Shown here piece by piece: positions 1-8,654 of a DNA stretch of 64,000 bases. Source of the DNA: Alloyangia pacifica (GTDB lineage: Bacteria; Pseudomonadota; Alphaproteobacteria; Rhodobacterales; Rhodobacteraceae); the NCBI RefSeq assembly GCF_900116195.1, contig NZ_FOZW01000012.1, positions 168,462 to 232,461 on the forward strand. The letters are read 5' to 3'. The notes beneath the pieces were generated by a model. That model did not search any database and was not told the DNA's origin. It saw only the letters and a list, made by a program, of their open reading frames with translations. Both the position numbers and the translations under genes were made by a program. Within the stretch, counting starts at the first letter, position 1; the number at the start of each line of letters is the position of its first letter.

Positions 1-2
1 CA

Positions 3-713
3 CAGGCGCTCCCGCTGATCGTCATGGGCTATTTCACCGTGCTGGTGATCGTCTTCAAGGCGCTCGGTCTCTCGCTCACCCGCTCGAAGCGTCAGGAGCT
101 GACACGTCACATCGAGGCGCATGCCCCGGCGCTATCGCGCAACCTGCGACTCGCAATCAAGAAGAACGACTACAATTGCGTCGTGGCGGATGAGCGGCAG
201 GAGACGGTAATTGAATTCCTCGACAGCATCGATCTGTCCTTCGATTACCATCGCATCGAACCGGCGGTCATCGACTATGTGCTGGCCGAGATGGAGCGGG
301 TCGAGAGCGCGGCCCGCGACGGTGGCTTCGACGCCGAGGCCTACCCCAGCGATCCCACCGAGTTCGAGCATTGGTGCGCCGCGCAGCTTCGCCGCTTCGG
401 CTGGGATGCGGATGTCACCAAGCGCGGCTACGACCAGGGCATCGACATCGTCGCCCGCAAGGGTGCGCTGGTGATCGGCCTGCAGGTAAAGCGCTACAAT
501 TCGCCGGTCGGCAACAAGGCCATCCAGGAGGCTTTTACCGGCAAGAACTATTACGGTCTGGCCGGGGCGGGGGTGCTGGCGACCGCTGGCTTCACGCCGA
601 GCGCCCGGCGGCTGGCGGCGACGACGGGCGTGCTGCTGCTCAGCCCGCACGACCTGCCGAGCCTCGACCGCGAATTCGGCGTCGAGGGTTTTACCGAAGC
701 CTGGGCCATGTGA
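3..713 (+). CDS. Mrr-like restriction endonuclease-domain protein, possibly 5'-partial
   Basis: The reading frame is open back to the window edge. The first ATG (24) has no convincing ribosome site, so the true start may lie upstream. From that ATG the protein is 229 aa. Residues 2-16 are a hydrophobic, probably membrane-anchoring segment. Residues about 112-205 resemble the Mrr-type PD-(D/E)XK nuclease fold: a helix containing FEHW, then D137-QGID with D141, then QVK at 154-156, which matches the acidic and QxK active-site elements of that fold. Membrane-anchored proteins of this design are common in proteobacteria and are usually annotated only as restriction endonuclease-like. No methyltransferase gene is adjacent, so a classical restriction role is not shown. 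The stop codon sits inside a short tandem repeat. Confidence 0.7.
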   Translation, partial: QALPLIVMGYFTVLVIVFKALGLSLTRSKRQELTRHIEAHAPALSRNLRLAIKKNDYNCVVADERQETVIEFLDSIDLSFDYHRIEPAVIDYVLAEMERVESAARDGGFDAEAYPSDPTEFEHWCAAQLRRFGWDADVTKRGYDQGIDIVARKGALVIGLQVKRYNSPVGNKAIQEAFTGKNYYGLAGAGVLATAGFTPSARRLAATTGVLLLSPHDLPSLDREFGVEGFTEAWAM

Positions 714-738
714 GGCCATGTGAGGCGATGTGAGGGGC
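702..738. repeat. 10-bp tandem repeat across the stop codon
   Basis: A unit close to GCCATGTGAG is repeated about three and a half times, covering the end of the nuclease-like gene and the bases just after it. The copies carry one or two substitutions. It may be a slippage-prone tract. The rest of the gap to 890 shows no gene or clear signal. Confidence 0.6.
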
Positions 739-890
739 CGCAGACCGGCTCTCGCCGCGTCTCGCCCCGAGGACGGCCACGGCGATTGACATGCGCGCAA
801 AGGGCCGCAAGCTGAGCGAGGGTTCCGGCGCTTTCGGCACGATATGCGCGATCCGCGGGACCCACGGCACCGACGCAAGGGAGGGATGAC

Positions 891-1424
891 ATGATCGCAC
901 CGCGGCTGTCGTTGGGGGTGTTCGCCCTTGCTGCCCTTACCGGATGCACGTCAGCGCCCGGCACAGCTACCCTCGTTGCACAGGGCAGGCCGATCGAGGT
1001 GATCTACCCCATGAAGTCGGGCGCGACGCCGGGGCTGATGGAGCGCGATCTTGTCGCTTGCGAGATGGAGGCGGCCCAGAGCGTGCCGCAGCGGATCGCG
1101 CCGATGCTGCCCCCGGCCCTCCCGGGGCAGTCGCTGAACCCCTGCACCGAGATGGGCTATTCGGTGAGCTGCAGGGCGCCTGGCGGGCAGATTTTCGGCA
1201 GCGAGCGTTATTCGGCCTATTCCTACGATGCGACCGCGAGTGTCATGGCCGAGGTCGAAGCGCGCTGCATCCTGCGCTCCGGCTACCGGCTGGCGACGCT
1301 CCCAAGGTGCCCCGAGGGCGTGCAGACCAGACCGGTGGCGTCCCGGATGTATCCTCTCTCGGAGCGCACCTGCTATCTTCCCGACGCCGTGGCAATTTAT
1401 GCGGTGACCGAGACCCTGCGCTGA
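891..1424 (+). CDS. Hypothetical lipoprotein
   Basis: A 177 aa protein with a type II signal peptide: hydrophobic residues 5-16 end in the lipobox LTGC, with the lipidated cysteine at about residue 19. The ATG is preceded by GGGAGGGATGAC, which gives a good ribosome site. The mature part has several further cysteines (near 57, 110, 118, 126, 144 and 160), suggesting disulphides in the periplasm. No catalytic motif is recognised. It stands alone, with no operon partner: the next gene to the right is on the opposite strand. Envelope location is inferred from the lipobox, and the function is unknown. Confidence 0.75.
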   Translation: MIAPRLSLGVFALAALTGCTSAPGTATLVAQGRPIEVIYPMKSGATPGLMERDLVACEMEAAQSVPQRIAPMLPPALPGQSLNPCTEMGYSVSCRAPGGQIFGSERYSAYSYDATASVMAEVEARCILRSGYRLATLPRCPEGVQTRPVASRMYPLSERTCYLPDAVAIYAVTETLR

Positions 1425-1588
1425 CCACCGGCGTCGCCCTCCAGACCGGTTCAGCGGAATTTGCGCATCGCTGGGGCGTGGGAAACCCTCTCCGCCGCAA
1501 TGCCTGCCGTCCGGGGGGGCACGCGAGCGCGGGCTCCGACCCGGGGTCCGTCCGTCGGTCGGGGGACTCGCCGAGGGTGCGCTGCTCG

Positions 1589-1612
1589 CCCCGGGCGGCG
1601 TGGCGCCCGGGG
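1589..1612. terminator. GC-rich inverted repeat, possible terminator
   Basis: CCCCGGGC at 1589-1596 pairs with GCCCGGGG at 1605-1612 around an 8-base loop. It lies about 24 bases beyond the stop of the minus-strand E1-like gene. There is no U-tract, so intrinsic termination is uncertain. Otherwise the gap 1425-1635 shows nothing recognisable. Confidence 0.35.
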
Positions 1613-1635
1613 AATTGTCCGGCAGGTCCGCTGCG

Positions 1636-4014
1636 TCAGGCGACCGCAGCACCCACCGTCAGGTTGGTGACCGCCCGCGCGAGGCTTTCCCGGTCCAGCC
1701 CGAAGTGCCGGTAGAGATCGCCGATGGTGCCGGTCTGGCCGAAATGCTCCACGCCGTGCGGGATCACCCGGTGTCCGGCCACCGCGCCAAGCCACGAGAG
1801 CGTTGCCGGGTGGCCGTCGATGGCAGTGACCAGTGTGCAATGGCGGGGCAGCTCGCCGAGCAGCGTCTCGACGTGCGAGCGCGCCGCGGGATTGCCGCGC
1901 GCCCGGTCGCGCTGCGCCGCGGTCCAGCCGGCGTTGAGCCGGTCCGCCGAGGTCACCGCCAGCACGCCAACGTCGCGGCGATGCTCGCCGATCATCCCCG
2001 CCGCGGCGATGGCCTCGTCGGCCACCGCGCCCTGGTAGGCGATGACCACCGAGCAGTTCGGCCCCGGCTTGCGCAGCCAGTAGGCACCGTCGATGGCGCC
2101 CTGCACGAAGGCATCATCATGCCGCTTGCCCGGCTGCTCGAGCGGCTTGGTGGTCAGCCGCAGGTAGACCGAGCCGCCGGTCTCGTCGCGCAGCCATGTC
2201 CGCTCGTCGGGATCGCCGCCACCATCCTTTTGCCCGTCGCGCTGCATGTAGTCGAAGGCCCATTCCATGATCACCGCCAGTTCGTCGGCAAAGGCGGGCT
2301 CGAAGGCCGCCAGCCCGTCCTGGCTCATGCCGATGAGCGGCGTGCCGATCGACTGGTGCGCGCCGCCCTCGGGGGCCAGCGTGACGCCCGAGGGCGTGCC
2401 GACGATCATGAAGCGCGCGTCCTGGTAGCAGGCGTAGTTCAGCGCATCGAGGCCGCGTGCCACGAAGGGATCGTAGACCGTGCCGATGGGGATCACCCGC
2501 TTGCCGAAGAGGCTGTGCGACAGTCCCGCCGCGCCGAGCAGCAGGAAGAGGTTCATCTCGGCGATGCCGAGTTCCAGGTGCTGCCCCTCGGGGGCGAAGT
2601 TCCACTTGGCGGTCGAGGGGATGCGGTGCTCGATGAAGGCGTCGCTCTGCGCTTCGCGGGCAAAGAGCTTGCGCCGGTTCACCCACGGGCCGAGCCCGGT
2701 GGTGCCCGTGACGTCGGGCGAGGTGGTCATGATCCGCGCCGCCAGATCGCTGTCCCCGCGCGCCAGCTCGTCGAGGATCTTGCCAAAGGCCATCTGCGTC
2801 GAGATCTCGCGGCTCGTATCCACCGCCACGGCGGGAACAGACAGTCGGACATCGGAATAGCGCCGCGCGCCCTTGGCAAAGAACGGCACGCGGGCGAGGA
2901 ACTGCTGGAGCGCCTCGGCGTCCTTCACCGTGGCGAAGGGCTCCCATTCGTCACCCTCGGCGACACCCATATGCGCCTGCCATTCGGCCATCTGCGCCTT
3001 GGTCATCAGCCCGCCGTGGTTGTCCTTGTGCCCGGCGATCGGCGTGCCCCAGCCCTTGATCGTATAGGCGAGGAAGCAGACGGGGCGGTCATGATCCACC
3101 GCGGCAAAGGCCTCGGCCATGGTCGCCACGCAGTTGCCGCCGAGGTTCTCCATCAGTGCCGCCAGCTCGGCATCGCTGCGCCGCTCGATCAGCGCGGTGA
3201 CCTCGCCCTGATCGCCCAGGTCCTCCATCAGTCGCTCGCGCCAGACCGCGCCGCCGCGATAGGTCAGCGCCGAGTATTCCGCGTTGGGGCAGGCGTCGAT
3301 CCAGTCGCGCAGCCGCGCGCCGCCGGGCTCGTTGAACGCCGCGCGTTGCAGCGCGCCGTATTTCACCCGCACCACGTCCCAGCCGAAAGCCTCGAAGATT
3401 TTCTCGACCCGCTCGAACAGACCCTCGCGCACGATGCCATCGAGCGACTGGCGGTTGTAGTCGATCACCCACCAGCAGTTGCGCAGGTCGTTCTTCCAGC
3501 CCTCCTGCAGCACCTCGTAGATATTGCCCTCGTCAAGCTCGGCATCGCCGACCAGCGCGACCATGCGGCCCGCGTCGACCTCGGCCCCCCAGTCCTTGGC
3601 GCGAATGAAGTCCTGCACCATCGAGGCCAGCGCGGTGATGCCGACGCCGAGCCCGACCGAGCCGGTGGAGAAGTCGACGTCATCGATGTCTTTTGTGCGG
3701 CTCGGGTAGCTCTGCACGCCGCCGTAGCCGCGGAAGTTTTCCATCTTCTCGCGCGTCTGGTTGCCCATCAGGTACTGCATCGCGTGGAAGATCGGTGAGG
3801 CGTGCGGCTTCACCGCCACCCGGTCCTCGGGGCGCAGCGCCGAGAAGTAGAGCGCCGTCATGATCGACACCATCGAGGCGGAGGAGGCCTGATGCCCGCC
3901 GATCTTGATGCCATCCTCCTTGGGGCGGAGATGATTGGCGTTGTGGATCATCCAGTGCGACAGCCAAAGCAGTCGCTGCTCGATCACCCTGAGGTGCTGC
4001 GCGTCGTTGGTCAT
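1636..4014 (-). CDS. AceE/transketolase-like thiamine diphosphate enzyme (2-oxoacid dehydrogenase E1 type)
   Basis: A 792 aa thiamine-diphosphate enzyme. The N-terminal half carries the cofactor motif: GDAELDEGNIYE, then VIDYNRQSLDG about 30 residues later, equivalent to the GDG...N motif of AceE. The central and C-terminal parts show transketolase pyrimidine-domain features (EGQHLELGIAEMN) and a transketolase C-domain. It is about 100 aa shorter than homodimeric AceE. It sits divergently from an Lrp/AsnC regulator. That arrangement recalls MdeB/MdeR of Pseudomonas, where the E1-like enzyme acts on 2-oxobutyrate from methionine breakdown. No methionine gamma-lyase or E2/E3 gene is adjacent, so the 2-oxoacid substrate is inference. 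Plain transketolase activity is the alternative. Confidence 0.8.
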   Translation of the reverse strand: MTNDAQHLRVIEQRLLWLSHWMIHNANHLRPKEDGIKIGGHQASSASMVSIMTALYFSALRPEDRVAVKPHASPIFHAMQYLMGNQTREKMENFRGYGGVQSYPSRTKDIDDVDFSTGSVGLGVGITALASMVQDFIRAKDWGAEVDAGRMVALVGDAELDEGNIYEVLQEGWKNDLRNCWWVIDYNRQSLDGIVREGLFERVEKIFEAFGWDVVRVKYGALQRAAFNEPGGARLRDWIDACPNAEYSALTYRGGAVWRERLMEDLGDQGEVTALIERRSDAELAALMENLGGNCVATMAEAFAAVDHDRPVCFLAYTIKGWGTPIAGHKDNHGGLMTKAQMAEWQAHMGVAEGDEWEPFATVKDAEALQQFLARVPFFAKGARRYSDVRLSVPAVAVDTSREISTQMAFGKILDELARGDSDLAARIMTTSPDVTGTTGLGPWVNRRKLFAREAQSDAFIEHRIPSTAKWNFAPEGQHLELGIAEMNLFLLLGAAGLSHSLFGKRVIPIGTVYDPFVARGLDALNYACYQDARFMIVGTPSGVTLAPEGGAHQSIGTPLIGMSQDGLAAFEPAFADELAVIMEWAFDYMQRDGQKDGGGDPDERTWLRDETGGSVYLRLTTKPLEQPGKRHDDAFVQGAIDGAYWLRKPGPNCSVVIAYQGAVADEAIAAAGMIGEHRRDVGVLAVTSADRLNAGWTAAQRDRARGNPAARSHVETLLGELPRHCTLVTAIDGHPATLSWLGAVAGHRVIPHGVEHFGQTGTIGDLYRHFGLDRESLARAVTNLTVGAAVA

Positions 4015-4054
4015 GAAATGCCTCCCTTTGCGCGCGAGGATACACGAGCCGGGG

Positions 4055-4069
4055 AAGCGGAAGCCGCTT
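4055..4069. promoter_or_regulatory. Inverted repeat between E1-like gene and lrp, candidate operator
   Basis: AAGCGG-AAG-CCGCTT is a perfect 6-bp inverted repeat in the 130-bp divergent intergenic region. Lrp/AsnC proteins usually act at their own divergent promoters, so this is a reasonable candidate site. A chance palindrome is possible in such GC-rich DNA. Confidence 0.25.
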
Positions 4070-4144
4070 TTCGCGTTGCCAGGAGTGCGGAACTGTAGTG
4101 GAAATGGGCGTCAAACCAGAAACCGGCGGCGGAAATCTGCGCAG

Positions 4145-4609
4145 ATGAGCGAAGACCTCGATGAGATTGATCGAAAGCTCCTGCGGGAGCTCCAGAAAAA
4201 TGCGCGGGCGAGTCACCAGGAGCTGAGCGAGCGGGTGGGGCTCTCGGCCTCGCCCTGCGCGCGGCGAATCCGCAGGCTGGAAGCCGAGGGCTACATCACC
4301 GGGTACAGCGCCCGCATCGACGAGGAAAAGCTCGGCTTCGGCTTCAGCGTGTTCATTTCTGTGCGGCTCGACCGGCAGATCGACGACCGGCTCGGGGCCT
4401 TCGAGACCGAGGTCAGGCGCTTTCCGGAGATCGTCGACTGCTGGCTGATGACCGGCAGCTTCGACTACCTGCTGCGCATCTCGGTGCGGGACCTTGCCGA
4501 ATACGAGCGGTTTCTGACCGGCCGCCTGACCAAGCTGCCCGGGGTCGCCTCGCTGGAATCCTCGATCCCGATCCGCCGGGTCAAGTATCAGCCGGCGCGA
4601 CTCGACTGA
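4145..4609 (+). CDS. Lrp/AsnC family transcriptional regulator
   Basis: 154 aa, the normal length for this family. Residues about 5-60 form the AsnC-type helix-turn-helix, beginning with DLDEIDRKLLRELQKNAR and including SERVGLSASPCARRIRRLE. Residues about 68-150 form the RAM/AsnC effector-binding domain. The ATG at 4145 is chosen because the family begins within a few residues of this DxxDxxLL motif; the frame is open further upstream but has no homologous-looking sequence. It is divergent from the E1-like enzyme gene and is expected to be its local activator or repressor, responding to an amino acid or 2-oxoacid. The ligand is unknown. Confidence 0.9.
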   Translation: MSEDLDEIDRKLLRELQKNARASHQELSERVGLSASPCARRIRRLEAEGYITGYSARIDEEKLGFGFSVFISVRLDRQIDDRLGAFETEVRRFPEIVDCWLMTGSFDYLLRISVRDLAEYERFLTGRLTKLPGVASLESSIPIRRVKYQPARLD

Positions 4610-4643
4610 GTCATGCCGCCGCGGCCATGGCCGTCGACTGGGG

Positions 4644-5198
4644 TCAGGTGGGCGGCCACATGCGACTGAAGACGCCGTCCCGCTTGACCAGACCGTGGAG
4701 CGCCGCCGCGCCCACGTGCGCGGCGATCACGAAGATCAGGACCGACTTCAGCAAGTCGTGGAGCCCGCTTGCGGATTTTGCAAGCGCCTCGTCCTTGCCG
4801 AACATGCCGCCGAACAGCGGGTCCCAGACCTCCATCGGAAAGCCGCCGGCCTGCACCCGTAGGGTGCCCGAAATCACCAAGGCCACCAGCAACAGGTAGA
4901 GCAGCCAGTGCACCGTGCGCGCGATCATGGCCTGCAGTGCGGGCAGACTTTCCGGAAGCGGCGGTGGCGGCGAGATCAGCCGCACCGCGAGCCGCAGCAC
5001 GACTAGCAGCAGGATGATCGGGCCGATGTTCTTGTGATAGAGAAACAGCCCGTCCTGCAGCGCCCGCGGCAGCCCCTCCTGCACCATCACGAGACCGGCG
5101 GGGATCGTGGTGAACACCAGCAGGACCGTGAGCCAGTGCAGCAGCCGTGCCGCCCGGCAATAGCGCGTCGGATTGTATGGCGAGGATGCGCTGACCAT
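4644..5198 (-). CDS. Cytochrome b561 family protein
   Basis: About 184 aa from the ATG at 5198; a 193 aa version from 5225 is possible. Four hydrophobic helices carry the histidines expected to bind two b hemes: RLLHWLTVLL in helix 1, FLYHKNIGPI in helix 2, ARTVHWLLYLLL in helix 3 and AAHVGAAALHG in helix 4. This is the bacterial CybB-type quinol-oxidising membrane cytochrome, which moves electrons between the quinone pool and a periplasmic or oxygen-linked acceptor. It converges on the lrp gene and has no partner gene. The physiological acceptor is unknown. Confidence 0.9.
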   Translation of the reverse strand: MVSASSPYNPTRYCRAARLLHWLTVLLVFTTIPAGLVMVQEGLPRALQDGLFLYHKNIGPIILLLVVLRLAVRLISPPPPLPESLPALQAMIARTVHWLLYLLLVALVISGTLRVQAGGFPMEVWDPLFGGMFGKDEALAKSASGLHDLLKSVLIFVIAAHVGAAALHGLVKRDGVFSRMWPPT

Positions 5199-5298
5199 GC
5201 GCGGATCTCCCTGAGGTGCCCTCACAGGCTAGTGAGTGCTTTCCTCAACGTAAAGAGCAACGCTTGACAGCCGAGGGCAGGGCGGCACTTCTTTTCTT

Positions 5299-6039
5299 AT
5301 GAGCCTGCCGTCCGATCCTTTGCCGCATGCCGTGGCCCTGACCCGCGCAAGGACACCCCTTGCGTCTCTGGTGATGCTGTCGGTCGGCCTGTCTTTGGCG
5401 CTTTTCGCGCTGTCGTCGTGGCTGGCCGGCTCCGCGGTGTTGCTGCCGGTGCTGGGCTTCGGGATGGGCGCGACCGTATCGTGCCTGTTCCTGATCCGTC
5501 ACTGGCCGGCGCGGCGGCTCGGCTATGCCAATGCGCTCACCCTCGGTCGGCTGGCCCTGGCCGCGTTGATGCTTGTGCCGCTGGCCGAGCCGGGGTTGAC
5601 CGAAGGCAGCAGCGGGTGGGTCTTTTTCTGTCTCGCGCTGGTAACGCTGTCGCTCGATGGCGTGGACGGCCCGCTGGCCCGGCGAAGCGGGCTGGCTGGC
5701 CCTTGGGGGGCGCGCTTCGACATGGAGGTGGACAGCGCCTTTGCCTTCGTTCTGGCGGCGGTGGCCTGGCGCAGCGAGGCGGCGGGCGGCTGGGTCCTGA
5801 TGCTGGGCGGGCTGCGCTACCTGTTCGTCATGGCGGGCTGGTTGCTGCCCTGGCTCGATGCGCCGCTGCCGCAGCGCTTCCGCCGCAAGCTTGTCTGCGT
5901 CGTGCAGATCGCGGTTCTGGCCGGGCTCCTGGCGCCGATCGCGGTGCCGCCTTGGTCCGAGTTCGCGGCGCTGCTCGCACTGGCGGCGCTGGCGTGGTCC
6001 TTCGCGCTCGACGTTGTCTGGCTAGCGAGGCGCCGATGA
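5299..6039 (+). CDS. CDP-alcohol phosphatidyltransferase family protein
   Basis: A 246 aa multi-pass membrane protein. The full catalytic signature DG(x2)AR(x8)G(x3)D(x3)D is present: D123-G124, A127-R128, G137, D141 and D145. These enzymes displace CMP from a CDP-activated lipid or alcohol by an alcohol, making phospholipids or phosphodiester-linked headgroups at the cytoplasmic membrane. The stop overlaps the start of the next gene (ATGA), so it is translationally coupled to the sulfatase-fold enzyme and, through that, to the flippase-like gene. The actual alcohol acceptor is unknown. The neighbours suggest an unusual envelope lipid or glycan headgroup rather than housekeeping phosphatidylglycerol. 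Confidence 0.85.
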   Translation: MSLPSDPLPHAVALTRARTPLASLVMLSVGLSLALFALSSWLAGSAVLLPVLGFGMGATVSCLFLIRHWPARRLGYANALTLGRLALAALMLVPLAEPGLTEGSSGWVFFCLALVTLSLDGVDGPLARRSGLAGPWGARFDMEVDSAFAFVLAAVAWRSEAAGGWVLMLGGLRYLFVMAGWLLPWLDAPLPQRFRRKLVCVVQIAVLAGLLAPIAVPPWSEFAALLALAALAWSFALDVVWLARRR

Positions 6040-7712
6040 GCGGGGTGGCGCGCCGCTGGCTGGCGCTGCTGCTTTCGGCGGTGCTTGTCTATCTGCTGCT
6101 CATCCTGCCGAACCACCCGGGCGCGATGCGCTGGCGGGCACTGGCCGTGGTGCCGCTGGAATTGCCGGTGCTGCTGCTCGGCATGCTGGCGCTGGGAGCG
6201 CGTGCCCGCCCCCTGGCATTCGCGGCGACAGCGGCGCTCACGTTGATGACCGTGCTGAAACTGGCGGACTTTTCGGCCTATGCCGCGTTCGGACGCAGTT
6301 TCGATCCGCTGGCCGACATGCACCTTCTACCCGCGGCCTCGCATCTGCTGCGCGGAAGCGCCGGTCTGGCGGGCACTCTGGCGGTCGGTGCCGCGCTGGT
6401 GCTGCTGCTGGGTGGCGCGATGGTCCTGCTCTACCGTGCATTGCGGTGTTGGGCGCGCAGCGGCAGCCGCCTGCCGCGCGGCGCGCGCGTGCTGGCGGGA
6501 GGTACCGCGCTGGTCTTCGCGGGGCTTTGCGCCGCCGAGATCCGCACCGCGCTCGACGGTTGGCAAGGCTGGCGCCCCCCGGGCAGTGCCTTCACCGCGC
6601 GGCTCGGGGCCGAGCACATCAGGGACTTCGCGCGCTCGCGGGTGGCGCTGGCCGACTTCGAGCGCGCCGCCGCAGCTGATCCCTGGGGATCTCGCGATGG
6701 TCTGCTGTCGGAGCTGGATGGCCGTGAGGTCGTGATCGTCTTCGTCGAGAGCTACGGTCGTGCCGGTTTCGACAATCCGCTCTACGCGCCGCAACATCTC
6801 GCGACGCTGGCCGAGGGCGAGGCGGCGCTTTCCGAGGCCGGGCTGGCGGCGCGCTCGGGCTGGCTGACCTCGCCGGTTCAGGGCGGGCAAAGCTGGCTGG
6901 CGCATGCGACGCTGGCGGCCGGGGTCGAGGTCAGCGACCAGCGCCGCTATCGCGCGCTTCTGGCAAGCAAGCGGCAGACGCTGTTCACCCTCGCCGCGGG
7001 CGCTGGCTACCGGACCATGGCGGTTGCCCCGGCGATCGTCATGGCCTGGCCCGAGGGGCCGGCCATTGGCTTTCAGGAGATACGTGCCGCCGCGGATCTC
7101 GGATACGCCGGGCTGCCGTTCAACTGGGTGACCATGCCGGACCAGTACACGCTCGCCGCCTTCGACCGGGAGGTGCTGGCGCGGCAGATGCAGGACGGGG
7201 CGGGGCCGGACGGGGAGGGGCCGGACGGGGCGCCGCTCATGGCCGAGATCGCGCTGATCTCCAGCCACGCCCCCTGGACGCCGGTGCCGCGGATGGTGCC
7301 CTGGGACGCGGTCGGGGACGGCAGCATCTTCGATGCCGAGGCTACCTCTGGCCCGAGCCCGAAGGAGGTCTGGGCCGATCCCGATCGCATCCGGGATCAC
7401 TATGGCCGTTCGCTCGACTACGCGCTGCGCACGGTTCTCTCCTGGGCGGCGCTGCCACGCGGGGAGCCGCCGTTGATCATCATCCTGGGTGACCATCAAC
7501 CCGCCGAGTTCGTCGCGCAGGCCGGGGGCAGGGACGTGCCGGTGCACCTCATCGGTCCGCCGCAGGTGCTGAGGCTCTTCGACGGCTGGGACTGGACCGA
7601 GGGGCTCCGGCCCGCCGGCGCGCTGCGCGCCTGGCCGATGCGCGATTTCCGCGACCGGTTCCTGGCCGCGACAAGCTCTGCGAACACCGATCTGCGGGCG
7701 GACGGGTCATGA
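6036..7712 (+). CDS. Membrane-anchored sulfatase/phosphotransferase-fold enzyme (LtaS/MdoB-like)
   Basis: 558 aa from ATG 6036, which overlaps the previous stop. Four or five hydrophobic segments occupy residues 1-175, followed by a large extracytoplasmic alkaline-phosphatase-fold domain. Metal-site elements are visible: VFVESYG (first acidic ligand strand), a GGQSWLAH segment that probably carries the nucleophile serine, and ILGDHQP near the C-terminal part (the DxH ligand pair). This layout is that of phosphoglycerol or phosphoethanolamine transferases that modify lipids, glucans or polymers outside the membrane. The short GPDGEGPDGAP segment is coded by an internal repeat. It lies between a CDP-alcohol phosphatidyltransferase and a flippase-like protein, so lipid headgroup transfer is a fair inference. 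Confidence 0.8.
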   Translation: MSGVARRWLALLLSAVLVYLLLILPNHPGAMRWRALAVVPLELPVLLLGMLALGARARPLAFAATAALTLMTVLKLADFSAYAAFGRSFDPLADMHLLPAASHLLRGSAGLAGTLAVGAALVLLLGGAMVLLYRALRCWARSGSRLPRGARVLAGGTALVFAGLCAAEIRTALDGWQGWRPPGSAFTARLGAEHIRDFARSRVALADFERAAAADPWGSRDGLLSELDGREVVIVFVESYGRAGFDNPLYAPQHLATLAEGEAALSEAGLAARSGWLTSPVQGGQSWLAHATLAAGVEVSDQRRYRALLASKRQTLFTLAAGAGYRTMAVAPAIVMAWPEGPAIGFQEIRAAADLGYAGLPFNWVTMPDQYTLAAFDREVLARQMQDGAGPDGEGPDGAPLMAEIALISSHAPWTPVPRMVPWDAVGDGSIFDAEATSGPSPKEVWADPDRIRDHYGRSLDYALRTVLSWAALPRGEPPLIIILGDHQPAEFVAQAGGRDVPVHLIGPPQVLRLFDGWDWTEGLRPAGALRAWPMRDFRDRFLAATSSANTDLRADGS

Positions 7713-8623
7713 GGGCGCTGCGCCTGATCCTGCCGCTGGCGCTGATCGGGATCTGCCTCGCGCTTGCAGGTGGGCGGGAGACGCTTCTGCGCCTCTCGGC
7801 GCTGTCGCCGGGCTGGGTTGTCATCACACTGGCCCTGCTCAACGGGGTCACCCTGCTCTCGGCGCTGCGCTGGCGACGAACCGCTGAGGCCTTGGATCTC
7901 AAGATGCCACGTGGCGAGGCGGTGCGGGAATATTACATGGCGCAATTCGTCAATCAGACGCTGCCCGGAGGCGTTCTCGGTGATGCGGCGCGGGCCGTGC
8001 GCAGCCGGCAGGGAGGCCCGATGAGCCGTGCCGCACAGGCGGTGGTGCTGGAGCGCGCGGCGGGGCAGGCGGGTATGGCGGCGATTTGCCTTTTGGGACT
8101 GGCTGCAGGCTTCGCCGAAGGCGGTACGGCGGCCCCGGGCCGCTCTTTGGGCATCTGGCTGGCCGGCGCTGCACTGGTGGCTCTGCTGGTCGCGCTTGTC
8201 TTGCGCGCCGGCCACGGCGGGCGTGCGGATGGCTGGCGCGCGGCGGCCCGCAAGGCGCTGTGGGAGCAGCTGCCAGCTCAGGCCGCGCTGTCCCTGCTGA
8301 TCGCGGCGCTGACCGTTGCGGCCTTCGTCACCGCCGCCCGTGCCAGCGGCAGCGCGCTCACCTCTGGCATGGCCGCCCTCATCGTGCCGCTGATCCTGAC
8401 CGCGATGTTGCTGCCAGCCTCGGTCGCCGGCTGGGGCTGGCGCGAGGGTGCGGCGGCGGCGCTGTTCCCGCTCGCGGGGCTGGGTCCCGAGGCCGGGCTG
8501 GCGGCCAGCATCGCCTTCGGCATCGCCGGGCTGATCTCTGCCCTGCCGGGGGCATTCTTCCTGCGGCGGACGGCGCCAGGGGCCGCCCGCGCCGCCACGC
8601 GCATTGCCTCACACCGCGAATAG
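7709..8623 (+). CDS. Flippase-like / lysylphosphatidylglycerol synthase TM-domain protein
   Basis: A 304 aa integral membrane protein with about eight hydrophobic helices. It has the family landmarks RWRRTAEALDL after the second helix and YYMAQFVNQTLPGGVLGDAARAVR, typical of the AglD/YbhN/MprF transmembrane module (LPG_synthase_TM, UPF0104). Such proteins are thought to flip lipids or lipid-linked intermediates across the membrane. It overlaps the upstream gene by 4 bp (ATGA) and ends the three-gene coupled unit. No aminoacyl-transferase domain is attached, so it is not a complete MprF. Confidence 0.8.
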   Translation: MRALRLILPLALIGICLALAGGRETLLRLSALSPGWVVITLALLNGVTLLSALRWRRTAEALDLKMPRGEAVREYYMAQFVNQTLPGGVLGDAARAVRSRQGGPMSRAAQAVVLERAAGQAGMAAICLLGLAAGFAEGGTAAPGRSLGIWLAGAALVALLVALVLRAGHGGRADGWRAAARKALWEQLPAQAALSLLIAALTVAAFVTAARASGSALTSGMAALIVPLILTAMLLPASVAGWGWREGAAAALFPLAGLGPEAGLAASIAFGIAGLISALPGAFFLRRTAPGAARAATRIASHRE

Positions 8624-8654
8624 CCTAGTCTCATTTTCAAACCGGGAGGGTTCC

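Noticed and set aside
1600..3798. Long plus-strand open frame of 732 codons
   Set aside because: It is antisense to the E1-like gene, whose protein is clearly conserved. The frame is a by-product of GC-rich third positions.
5264..5292. TTGACA upstream of the CDP-alcohol phosphatidyltransferase gene
   Set aside because: No fitting -10 box at the right distance, and the transcript would start at the ATG itself.
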